Of a DNA stretch of 64,000 nucleotides, positions 11,687-21,540 are shown piece after piece. Numbering within the stretch: position 1 is the stretch's first letter; each line of letters starts with the position of its first letter. The notes under the pieces are model-generated. The model was not told where the DNA came from, did no database searches, and worked only from the letters and a program-made list of their open reading frames with translations. The stretch comes from Diabrotica undecimpunctata (taxonomy: Eukaryota > Arthropoda > Insecta > Coleoptera > Chrysomelidae): contig NC_092806.1 of the NCBI RefSeq assembly GCF_040954645.1, forward strand, positions 22,469,644-22,533,643, in the 5' to 3' direction. A program made the position numbers and the translations under genes.

Positions 11687-11691
<5 letters not shown>
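9691..11691 (-). mobile_element. mariner-like DD41D transposon with TIRs of about 230 bp
   Basis: Inverted termini: the left starts CAGGTTGAGCCCTAACTATT near 9692, the right is the complement of AGGGTGAGTCATAACTATT ending near 11691. Similarity runs inward for over 200 bp, through blocks such as CTATTGGGCCAAATATGCC and TTTTTGCTAATAGTTTCCC. Insertion is at TA, and the right end abuts a long TA microsatellite. The single transposase gene lies between the TIRs on the minus strand. TIRs this long are unusual for mariner-like elements and suggest a full-length copy. Confidence 0.85.
10036..11105 (-). pseudogene. mariner-like DD41D transposase, nearly complete
   Basis: The protein reads from ATG at 11105 to a stop at 10389, then continues in another frame from about 10386 to 10036, about 355 residues in all. 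It has an N-terminal helix-turn-helix (FTNEEMRDMICVYAQ), a GGRPKQI linker, a second HTH (RHISAATEVSQSSIVRILKK), the first catalytic Asp in MFTDEATF, the second in MQDGAPPHF and the third in SPEYNPLDFYFW. Forty-one residues separate the last two Asp. That spacing fits the DD41D (rosa-type) group described in insects; the assignment is mine. One stop/frameshift between 10380 and 10391 is the only clear lesion, so decay is recent. Confidence 0.9.

Positions 11692-11770
<79 letters not shown>
11690..11770. repeat. (TA)n microsatellite, about 80 bp
   Basis: Uninterrupted TA dinucleotides immediately next to the right TIR of the mariner-like element. Mariner targets TA, so either the array was the target or it grew from the duplicated TA. 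Confidence 0.95.
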
Positions 11771-11773
<3 letters not shown>

Positions 11774-12639
11774 CAGTGAAATACTACAATAGAAGAAAGG
11801 AGTATCTAATGTAAATGCGCAGCTGCAAATGTGCCTAGATACGTCGCAGAATTTTTCCTATTTAAAGACCTAAAACAAATAAGGGTACTAATACCAGAAG
11901 TCTGGTCAGAAAAAGAGACCAGAAGGGAAAACCAAATCCTACGACATGTATCAACCATACCATATTAAGGTTTGATGTGTACCATAGATGGAAGCACAGA
12001 AGACCCAAACAGCAAATAGTGGCTTTATCAAAAGAAGACAACATGCTCACCTTTGCCATCGCAGTGTATTTACGAATGTTGATTTTATATGTTTTAGACA
12101 GCCATAAAAAATCTAAAAAAAAACATTAAAAATGGCTTCGGCTACCAAAAAAAAAAAAATAATAAAACACTAACAAAAGGCGCAAGCCACAAAAAATACT
12201 AGCACAACCCAAAAACGGGCAAGAGGGATACACAATGTTAAGTGGAGTCGCCGAGCTAGGGATAGTCCGGAGCGTAGAGAGTGCCTGAGAAAGAAATACA
12301 GTTCCAAAGTTTAATGATAACTCACTAGAGATAGTGGGACTAAAGCACCTCACGGTATCAGTCATAGTTCAGGGTTATCATGCGGGAGTACTTGTACCCA
12401 GGGTTCCCATATGACAAGCGTTCTACTGATTTGAAGCCTTATAGCACATCAGCTTGCTATCTGGCGATGGAGGACGGTCTGGAGTATTAGAGCTGGATGA
12501 AGTTGTTCTTGATAGAATATGACTTTCCTTTAGCCAATTCATAATCTGATCCACATCAGGCTTCAGGGTATACTCTCACATATTTTTATTTGATTTTTGT
12601 GTTCTGTTTAACTACAATATAATCATTAGTTAATTTTAA
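11771..12639. other. no gene recognised
   Basis: Moderately AT-rich sequence with short + strand reading segments (for example around 11880-12060 and 12230-12300) that feel like LINE remains but carry no motif I can name. Confidence 0.4.
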
Positions 12640-12890
12640 TTTTCTAATCGGTTGTGTCTATGTTAATTTGTGAATTTAAATTACACTGGGTACAAACTTC
12701 AATAAACCTTGCTCCATTATCATTGGTGATATTTTCACCAAATTGTCCTACTCTCTTTTTTTTATTTCTGTCCAACTCGGCCATTTAGGTCACCCATAAT
12801 TACTTCTTCTTTCCTGTTTCTCATTTTATTTAATAAGAGTGTCAAATATTTGTACAATACTTCCTTTCAAGTATTATTTGCATCGTCCGT
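12640..12890 (-). pseudogene. LINE endonuclease fragment
   Basis: The minus strand reads IYSPTDDANNT, then NRKEEVIMGDLNGRVGQK, VGQFGENITNDNGARFIEVC. This is the central part of an APE-type endonuclease of a non-LTR element (APTDD, GDxNxRVG and GxxNxNG motifs). It is short, frameshifted and flanked by non-coding sequence. Confidence 0.75.
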
Positions 12891-13387
12891 TGGTGAATAT
12901 ATATGTTTAATAAAATAATTTTGTGGCCCCAAAAATAAATAAATTTATCTATATCAAAACATTCAGTAGAAAAACCTACCAATATTCTTAATAACATATT
13001 AAACTCCTTTTAGAAAATAAAATCGTTACTACAACGAGGGATTTTACGTTCTTCAAATCTTTCGTAGAAAACACAAAAAACTTAATGTATTTTAAATCAT
13101 TTTGCATAATTTGTAGTCCAATATATAATATGTATCAATGTGGACAATTTTCATTTTGTGTAATAAAGTGCTTACATAATTGTATTAACTTGTGATCGAC
13201 AAATCTACCTTTAGAGAAATAATATTTTGACTATCAGCAGTCGATCTTAGTGGTGCCATCTATTGAAGGTTAGTGATCATCATTATTCTTTGTTCATACT
13301 ATGTTAATCTGTTTGTATGTTAATCTGTATATTATGTTTGTATTAGATTAAACCACAATTATTGGTTGTAATAAAAATTACATTTTG
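12891..13387. other. no gene seen
   Basis: AT-rich spacer without recognisable motif. Confidence 0.5.
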
Positions 13388-14022
13388 ACGTGACAACGTC
13401 TTAAATTAGGTTGTGGCTCGGAGTCACTCATGAAAAAGTGTAACGCCCGCTCACGTCTGTTACGATGAGTCACCGAACGAGAGAGAGGCCCGCCGGACCG
13501 ACGAATGCCTTGCGTCTCTCTCCCACTGAAACATGATCGGTCCGCTGCGCGCGCAGCACTAGAGAATTAGGCGCGTTGAATCGGTGCGTGCTTGTGTCTT
13601 TGTCTTTCTCGAGCGTTCTTGGCGTTGGAAAACCGAGAAAGCGTCATAATACAAGTTCACACGTGTGGTTATTGTATCGTCAGCTGTGTCTGTAGTGAAA
13701 ATGTGGAGTGCTTAGATTCGTCATTTACAACTACAACAATAAAGGTAAATAATTGTACACTAATATTTCATTATCGTAAACTATGATTGATTGATTAATT
13801 GTTAGATTGACACAAAAGTTGAGAAACTAAGTTTATAGGTTATGTCATACTATTGACAAATGTTGATAGTGTTAAGTAAATTATTAGTTTAAATCACTCT
13901 GCAATCAATCGTAATTCAGTCGATTGAAAAGAAACAGCGCGTTTCAACTGCAAACAACTATTGTGCAATTTAATAATATTCATATTAATAAATATTCTAC
14001 CGAGAAAAAGACGTTGTCACGT
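13388..14022 (+). repeat. CpG-rich TIR repeat, copy A
   Basis: Bounded by a perfect 15-bp inverted repeat, ACGTGACAACGTCTT at 13388-13402 and its complement at 14008-14022. The core 13436-13590 is strikingly GC- and CpG-rich for this window, with GAGAGAGAGGCCCGCCGG and GCTGCGCGCGCAGC. A copy in opposite orientation lies at 55119-56268. Homology between the two also includes about 40 bp outside the right TIR (14023-14067, TCTTCGCCCGTAAAACCG). It encodes nothing I can support. A non-autonomous DNA element or a transposon promoter region are the two readings I favour. Confidence 0.75.
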
Positions 14023-14599
14023 AAAATCTTCGCCCGTAAAACCGACTTTACAGGCAACCGATTTTTTTAACTAACTAAAGTTTGACGTTTCGATTTCCAC
14101 TGTGGAAATGGTTTTCAAAAAAAAAAAAAAATATCTTTACTTTCAGCTTTTCTGTTTCTCAGATTTTTAAGTATTTTTCGAATTTCCTAGATATTTTTAT
14201 TAACTTCTTTATTTTGTGGTAATTTATAGTGTTTCCGGTTCTAGCGTCATTTGTTCTTCCTTTGTATAGACATTTTTTAGATAGTCAATACATGTATACT
14301 TTTTAAAGTGTTTTGTTTATATTAGTTCCTTTACCTTAATTATTTGATCTCTTTTGTTCTTTTAATCATGTTCTATTTCTTTCTAAAAACTTTGAAAGTT
14401 ATCATTTTTTATTCTTCTTACAAGTGTTTCGTTTCTTATTGTCTTGTATATCTTTTATCTTCGTTGAAATGCATTTCAGGTAAGCTTTTCTTGTTTTTAC
14501 ATTTTTCCTTTACTTATCTACAAAACCATGGAGTTTTTCTCCTTGGGAACGATTTATTTCTCAAGACCAAACGTTTACGTTAAAACTACTTTGATGATG
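14023..14599. other. no gene; contains a dispersed short repeat
   Basis: T-rich sequence. The motif TTGACGTTTCGATTTCCACT..GGAAATGGTTTTCAAAA at about 14083-14120 recurs inverted near 59157-59205. No coding region. Confidence 0.45.
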
Positions 14600-15160
14600 A
14601 CGCACTCTTTTACCATTAGGATTTACGTTGGCCAAGGGATGAATATTGTAAATAATGTATGTTATTATTAGTTACATTTCTTGTAAAGGTTTCTTCGTCG
14701 ATGAATCAAATAATTTAAGTTTACATCATTTATTTTCTTCTATAATCCAATTCTTCTTCTTCAAGTGCCATCTCCGCGGCGGAGGTCGGCAATCATCATA
14801 GCTATTCGGACTTTTGAGACGGCTGCTCTGAAAAGTTCATTTGATGTACATCCGTACCACTCTCTCAGGTTGCGCAGCCATGACATTCTACACCTCCCTA
14901 TGCTTCTCTTTCCTTGGATCTTTTTCTGCATAATCAGTATCTGGATGTTTCCCTGCATAATAATCCAATTACAAAATCCTAACTGTTTGGAATAGTTTTG
15001 TGGAAGTAATTCTTGACTTGCTGTTAAATCTAACTGGTCCTTAACCGTTCTCCACACTTTCATACGACATACTCCCAATTCAGCAGCTATCACCCTCATG
15101 CTTATTTCTGGGTGCTCATCAATATGGTCTAGAACAGTTTTTGCTCAAACACTATTACCA
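14600..15160 (-). pseudogene. mariner-like transposase fragment (interrupted by a LINE)
   Basis: The minus strand reads VLDHIDEHPEISMRVIAAEL, GVCRMKVWRTVKDQLDL, QELLPQNYSKQLGFCNWI, i.e. the second helix-turn-helix and linker of a mariner-like transposase. After the small LINE at 14753-14959 the frame resumes (with stops) to FIDEETFTRN, the first catalytic Asp block, at about 14680. Similar to, but distinct from, the copy at 10.0-11.1 kb. The rest of the catalytic domain is lost. Confidence 0.8.
14753..14959 (-). mobile_element. GAA-tailed LINE, 207-bp 5'-truncated copy with 11-bp target duplication
   Basis: ATAATCCAATT occurs at 14742-14752 and 14960-14970. Between them the minus strand encodes the LINE C-terminus (IQGKRSIGRC, WLRNLREWYG, SNELFRAAVSKVRIAMMIAD, GDGT stop) and a (GAA)n tail. 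It sits inside the mariner-like gene above, so it is younger than it. Same family as the copies at 26285, 54703 and 57872. Confidence 0.9.
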
Positions 15161-17334
15161 CTTATTTTTCTCTTAAATGGTCATCAATTACTAGGAATAT
15201 GCGCCTGTTCGGTAAATTTCCACTGAGGTACTTATCTGCATAATGTCTTTATGCCTGGGACTGCATCATTCTCTTTGCATTCACCTTACTAAAAAATAAA
15301 GAAGAAAATAGTCACAATGAATATTTCCCTACCTAGTTGTTATTTTGTTACCTATCATTATGTGCACATCTGCCATTTTAGACAAACTGTAATTGTTTAT
15401 TTTCAATCAAAATAACTCAAACGAAACTTTCGTTCACAATGACTGTCAAACTACTGTCAACATAGACAAGTCCTACACATTTTTAATATATGACATCTGA
15501 ATCTCAATAAATACAAATATGGTAGAGGAATGACATTTATTAATGTTTTCCTGTCAAAAAGAAAGTGAGATGTTCTGGGAAGGATATCTACGTGGATATC
15601 CTGGTGGAATATCCTGGTAGGATCGGGTAGAATAAACCAACATTTTAAAGCTCTATAACTCAAAAATAATTGATTTCCGAGTGTTCTGGCAATAAGAACT
15701 TTTTATCAGCATGATCGAAGCTACATCTCTGCAAATTTCAACCAATTTAACTATGTATAATCCCATTTTACAAGTAAATAAAAAATATACCAGGCATATT
15801 TGAACGACTAAGACAAACAATGAGGCTAATAGTTGCATCTTGTGTCACGTTTCAGGGAGGTCATTTTGAACATTTTTGTAATATTCTAGTTTAATGTTAT
15901 TTTATTAGATAGTTCTTGAGAATGTATTAAAGCTATATGAAAAACGAATTCTCATATGAAAAAAAAAAATAATTTTTATCACAAATTAAAGGTTGAATTC
16001 AAAAATAGTTTTTAATTTGAAAAATCTCTTTAAAAATATTGAGACCATTACTTGTATGCGCGTCAATGATGAATATAAAATTCCTAATTGTATGACAAAC
16101 ATTGCATATCTCGAAAAAGAAGCATTTGCAGACATACGTTTATATAGTGAAGTGTAATTATTTTTTATACAGAATCACTCTCTAAATTTAGTTGTACGTA
16201 TTTACTTAATCTGTATATTTTACAAATGAGGAGCTTAAATGCAAAACGCGTTAAGTCAAAAGATGTAATTTTTAAGAAAAGGGCAACAACGGTGGTCACT
16301 CTATATTAAAATAATTCATTTTAAAAACATGTACAATTATTATTTTTAAAATGGATTTTATCTGTTCTGCTTACAAAAGTTGGATTTTTTATTATTTTGC
16401 ATCTCAGTTACTGGAGTTGATTCGTTTTGCTTTAATTTGTGAGTAATAGAAGCTAGTTAACAAGTCAGTAAACAATAATGATAATTTCATTACATTCTTA
16501 ATAATAATAATAATTAAAAAACATTTTAGACACATAATTCTGGCGCTTTTTAAGTTATGCCACAAAAATTTTCTTCCAATTCTGCACCAACTTCACCACG
16601 CGCTTGCAAGAAGCAAAAAATGGACGTAAATTATGGATAAGATTGCCAATCAAAGCCAAAATACCTTTAGACATCAGACTATTTTTTCTTGCTTACTTAG
16701 GTATCGTCTTTAGTCATTTTTGAAGGATTAGTGCTAAAAAAAATTTCTTTCCTGTTCGTAATGAATTTGAAATTACCCATTGAGTGGTAATAAAACTGTT
16801 CTGCTTGGACGAGACAGACGTGCTGGGATTTTGCTGCTCGGTTGAATTGAAATTTTTTTGAAGGCTGAAATTTAAAATGTTGAGTGTATTGGGAGATGGG
16901 TTTAAAACGATCTACTGCCTTTTGCTGGCAATCAAAAATATCTACGTTAGTACTTAGTATCTGTATTTTCTATCATTTCTTGTTTATTGAACACGTTTTC
17001 ACAAAGACCAAGTAAACGGTCCGGTGGTATAAAAGAATGATAGAAATATCAATTTTACGTCTTCAACTTTCTTAGACCCGAATAGCAGCCCTCCGTGTAT
17101 CTTGGCAATCATAATTTTATTTTTGTTTTGGCTGCCGTAGCCATCAGCAAAAATATTTACCTTGCGATGTGTCTAAGTATTAGAGATAATGAAATACACA
17201 CGACGCTACCTAATTTGAACCTTTTGGATAGGTTTCTTTAGTCCCTACGTAGCTAAAGAAATTATTTGGAGACATTTTGCACTGAGAACTACCAACAACA
17301 ATAGAAAAATTGAAGAGGGAGAGGTAGAAGTTGA
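15161..17334. other. about 2.2 kb without a gene
   Basis: AT-rich. A segment at about 15651-15790 (with AATTGATTTCC, CAGCATGATCGAAGC and CCAATTTAACT) resembles 20450-20580, so a dispersed repeat is present. No reading frame or RNA gene I can support. Confidence 0.5.
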
Positions 17335-17339
17335 CGTCG

Positions 17340-20332
17340 CCACATAGGGGTATTTGAACGATTTAGGCGGCCAAAAGTCGATTTTTCAAAACAATAAGTA
17401 CGTCTACGAAAATATTTGCCTGAAGTACAATAACCTTCCGAGAATAGTACCCAAGCCCTCCCGACCTCTGACCTCCACTCACATTCGTGCACGGTCAGTC
17501 TGAATTAGATCTTGTCACCTCGTGCACGTGTATCGGTTCTCGGCGCTCCTATAAACGTTATTTACAAAGTGATATTTTACTTTATTAAGTTTGTTTGTGT
17601 AGAAAAAAATCATGGATTCTCAAACAAGAGGTTAGTAGCTTATAATATATATTAAAATCTATTTGATTTATTGGTTTATTAATTCACTTTTATCGCTCTG
17701 AAATTAAGTTGTTTTTGATCCAAATTTTCTCAAAAAAAATTATTTGTGTAGTAGATTTTTATTTCTATCGGAATAGATCGGGCAATTATTTTTGTTACTA
17801 TGTATAATTCAATGTTATAGCTATTAGAAAGTCAAAGAATTTGCCACGGATAATCCCGGATAATTAAAAATTTTGTACTTTGAAAATTATAAATATTGAG
17901 AGAATTAAGGACTTAAATTTTCCGAAAATATTCTTTATCTGTTTTTGGCTTAAACGAAATATTTGTTTGTTTTAGGTTCAGGGGGTACATCTGGATTGAA
18001 GATTGTAACCAGAAAATACATGTTCGATCGCGTGAAAAAAGAAAATTTACCTAATTTAGAAGAAAAACTAAATTGTTTAAAAAAATCAACTTTTGTCTAA
18101 TGAAGACTACACTAATGACCAAATTGGAATATTGAAAAGTAATTTTGCGCATTTCAAGTAAGAAATGAAGAAAATATGGACGAAAGCCCATAATAGAGAA
18201 GATGTATTTCTTAAATATAACGATTCTTGGCTCGAGGGGACCTTTGCGATTCCTGTTACCGATAGTACGGCAAATCGGCCAGGACGACCTCATAAAACTT
18301 TTGGAGATCTCAGTGAAAGAAGTAAACGAAGGAGAACACAAGATATTCGCTCCACCTTCGACGAAGATACTCTAGTGCATGCTGCTCAAGTCAAGTTACA
18401 GGAAAGAGGAAAGAGAGACGCTTCCGATGTACTCAAAGGAATTATATGTTCGCCAACTCGCGCATCAAAATATAAAAAGGCATACAATCGCACAAAGTCT
18501 TTGAGAGATAAAATTAATCCTTTGAGTATCCAGGAAGCCAGAGCCAAATGTTCATAGACGCAGACCTAACACGAGCACAATATGATGTAATGAGACGCAC
18601 GAATAAAAACTTCTTTCGGTGTTACAGTCTGCTACAAAAAGAAAAAAAAAAAGAAATGTTATCCGCCACCTGAAGCTTGCACTGTAACTAGCACTAGTGC
18701 GGAAGCTAAATTGCAGCCTTTGATCAACCTAACTGTTAGACGATTATCGGAGTACCTAGAAGAGGTTTTACTATTGTTAAAAGAGAAAGAACGCGAAACT
18801 CTAAAATTAATCTGCAAATGGGGCTGTGATGGGTTCCAGCAATCGCAGTACAAACAAAAGTTTGATAGTGATGAGGACAGTGATTCCAATATATTTCAAA
18901 GTTGCTTCGTTCCTTTGAAATTAGTATGTGGACAAAAAAATGAAAAAACTGTATGGGAAAACCCCACACCCTCTTCTCCTAGGTTTTGTCGGCCAATAAG
19001 GTTTAGGTTTGTCAAAGAGACCAGTGTTACCACTAAAGAAGAAATTTAATAAAACAATAATTCTATTAACTCACTTGTTGCAACCGATTTTGACTTATCT
19101 GGCCAACAATTTAGAGTCAAATATGAATTCATAATGACAATGGTGGACGGAAAGGTCTGCAATGCTGCCACAGGAACTACATCGACAAGCCAATGTTATA
19201 TTTGCGGTGCTACTTCAAAAGATTTCAATAACTTAGACAGAGCAAATTGTGTTCATGATGGGGCAATTAAATTCGGACTCTCTGTATTACATGCCAGAAT
19301 AAGAGTATTTGAAAGTATTCTGCATTTGGCGTACAAATTGCCAGTGAAAAAATATAGGGCAAGAAAAACAGAAGCTCAAAAACAATTGGAAAAAGAAAGG
19401 AAAAAAGAAATCCAGGAGAGATCCCGCAAAGAAACTGGATTGCTTGTGGACATGCCAAAGGCGAATTTTGGCAATACAAATGTCGGAAATACAAGCCGAA
19501 GATTTTTCGAGAATCCTTAAGTTGCTTCAGAAATTACAGGTATTATTTTCGAATTAATATACAGATTAAAAGTGATTTTGGAGACTATTTCAAGCGGCCA
19601 CAAAATTGACCATGATAAAAGACCACGATAATTACGCAAAAGAAACTGCTCGTTTATATATAGATTTCTATCCATGACGCAATTGCACATTGCACAAAAT
19701 ACTCATGAATGGTGCAATAATTATAAAAAATGCATTGTTGCCAATTGGGCAGCTCTCTGAAGAAGCGCGCAACAAGCACTTCCGGTCTTATCGCCAAGAT
19801 TTCGCAAGGAAATTTTCAAGAGAAAGCTGCAACAGGGATATTTTCAATCGCCTACTTTTGAGTTCGGACCCTTTGATGAGTTGTAGAAGGCAAATAAAAA
19901 AAAGAAAGAAAAGTAGTTTCTTATCTGAAACATTACAAATGCTGCTACCTACCGATCCCAACCCAGCTGGATACTCTTCCGGAAACGAAGGAGAAAATGT
20001 GCCTTTAGATGATCGTGAAAGGGATACTAGTGATTCTGAGTGATTATTCTTCTACAGTATATTTGCATCCGCTGCTGGACAAAGGCATTCCCATAAGTGT
20101 TTAATTACTATGTTATTAAGAGCAATCATAACATATACTCTACGATAGTAAGTTTTATCGGTTTAATAATATTGTTAATATTTTTATTTCAAAATAACAA
20201 CAAAAGTATTAAAATAAAGTATTTCTTGTTAATCAAATTTTTTTTTAATAAAAACTATCCGTTCGATTTGGTAACATTTTTTAAAATACAATACACTATA
20301 AAAATAATGTTGGCCGCCTAAATCGTTCAAAT
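17340..20332 (+). mobile_element. RAG1/Transib-like DNA transposon, degraded
   Basis: Inverted termini share ATTTGAACGATTTAGGCGG plus CCAA (17352-17374 and complement 20310-20332). The left end extends outward as CCACATAGGGG, containing the CAC start expected of Transib/RAG signals; the right end lacks this 11-bp block. CGTCG flanks both sides (17335-17339 and 20333-20337). A 5-bp GC-rich duplication of CGNCG type is what I recall for Transib. The interior carries one transposase gene with an intron and a TATA-like TATAAA near 17550. The copy has many lesions. Confidence 0.75.
17612..20043 (+). pseudogene. RAG1-core/Transib-like transposase with an intron
   Basis: A short first exon (ATG 17612, ending MDSQTR at 17630) joins by GT-AG splicing (17631-17975) to GGTSGLKIVTRKYMFDRVKK. 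The frame then shifts near 18083 and hits stops near 18161 and 18555. Core motifs follow in RAG1 order: ICKWGCDGFQQS (first Asp, about 18825), CGQKNEKTVW and RFCRPIRFRF, MTMVDGKVCN (second Asp, about 19145) directly before CYICGA (a CxxC zinc pair), then LLPIGQLSEEARNKHFRSYR (candidate Glu, about 19755) and an acidic tail. RAG1 has the same D, D-CxxC, E order; that is known family biology and the match here is by eye. At least three frameshifts and four stops. Confidence 0.8.
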
Positions 20333-20938
20333 GCGTCGTTAGTAAGTTTCCTGATCTAGAATTTTGAGACTGGGCATACTTAGAGCGAAGAGTTCCGTTT
20401 TCTTCTATTTTTAGTAGATGAAAATGATTCGAAACCGACGATTTTAACCTCTGTTACTAAAAAAACAATTGATTTCTTTTAAAGATACCTTTTGATTAGC
20501 ATGATCAAAGCCACCTCTTTTTCAAAGTTTCAGCCAATTTAACTGGAACCACTTTTACATAAGAAAAAGTGCCTGGTTCTCCACTATTTAAAGAAAAATT
20601 TTTTTTGTTACGTTTTTTTCTTTTCTTTTCTTCTCAGTTGTTATCATTGCCTCGATATTCATTTTCTCGAACTCCTTTGTCACCCCTGTATCTTTTCACC
20701 TGCCTTGTACATTTCATATACCGACTAAAAGTTTTTCCCAGCCTTTCCTCCGGCTTTTAGTTCTTCAGTACTTTTATTACAATTCCCTTCCATTTGAATA
20801 TATTTGTGATACTCGATTTGATACTTCCTCAAACATTTAGAGTCTTCTTTGCTAATTTCTAATATAAAGGATATAAACTAATTATTATAAATAGCGATTA
20901 ACATAAATATTAAAATATACAAATACTTAAGATTTCAG
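20333..20938. other. spacer upstream of host exon; dispersed repeat
   Basis: 20450-20580 resembles 15651-15790 (AATTGATTTCTTTT, TAGCATGATCAAAGCC, CCAATTTAACT). Otherwise no feature. A polypyrimidine-poor TTTCAG at 20933-20938 could be a splice acceptor for the host exon that follows. Confidence 0.45.
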
Positions 20939-20984
20939 ACATACACTTATCAAGTCGATAACTGAACTGCTGGTCACCGTAGAA

Positions 20985-21210
20985 ATGATATTTACTAATC
21001 TCTCAGTCTTAAATCGGCTTCTTATAACGATGGGATCAAAGAGGCTAGACAAGACCGTGCAGACCAATCGCAAGGCCAGTGATCCTCTTTCAGTGACTTG
21101 GTTAGAAAAGTACGATGCAACAGTTACCAGATTATGGAATAAAATTCCAGACAGAATCGGCAAATTTCTTGCTACTCTTGCGACATTTTTAGTAGGAATA
21201 TCAATTAATG
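20985..21210 (+). CDS. fatty acid hydroxylase/sterol desaturase family protein, first visible exon
   Basis: First visible exon of the only intact gene. It encodes a basic N-terminus (KRLDKTVQTNRKASDP), an amphipathic stretch and a hydrophobic segment FLATLATFLVGISIN. It ends in phase 1 at a strong donor (AATG|GTAAGT, 21210/21211), and the split Gly codon is completed by exon 2. Two starts are possible, ATG 20985 or ATG 21030 (the second has G at +4). The frame is open upstream to TAA at 20928, and TTTCAG at 20933-20938 could be an acceptor, so this may not be the true first exon. The product should be a multi-pass ER membrane protein. Confidence 0.8.
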
Positions 21211-21540
21211 GTAAGTAGTTTACCAATTTTATAACTATATCGTAAAATTTTTTACTTATTTATCGGTGAAATTATTATCTTTGTGGTATATTTATAAAGA
21301 AATAATTATTATGTGTATTATTTTGTATTTAACATATGAATGGCATTAATCTTTTTATGATTGAAATATTCAGGAATACATACATTATAATACGTACAAT
21401 ATTTATGTATTTTCTAATCATTATTTAAAAATAAAATGTTAAATTTTTCATTGCGTAATTTTCTTCTACTTCTAACCTTTATCTATTACTAAAGGTTAAC
21501 CATTGTTATGGCAGATTCATCTGTATCTTATGCGACCTCT
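21211..21540. other. start of intron 1, no repeat recognised
   Basis: AT-rich sequence following the donor. Intron 1 runs 21211-41771 (20,561 bp) and contains the LINE, DUF7869-like and Penelope relics listed below. Confidence 0.6.

Noticed and set aside
13592..13786. 64-codon frame rich in Cys/Ser ending near an AAAG|GTAAAT donor-like site
   Set aside because: No homology I recognise, and the frame is not shared in a useful way with copy B; could be an untranslated leader of a parent element but unsupported.
14761..15099. 112-codon minus-strand frame that looks like a single gene
   Set aside because: It is a chimera of a mariner-like HTH region and a LINE tail, joined by a LINE insertion with an 11-bp target duplication.
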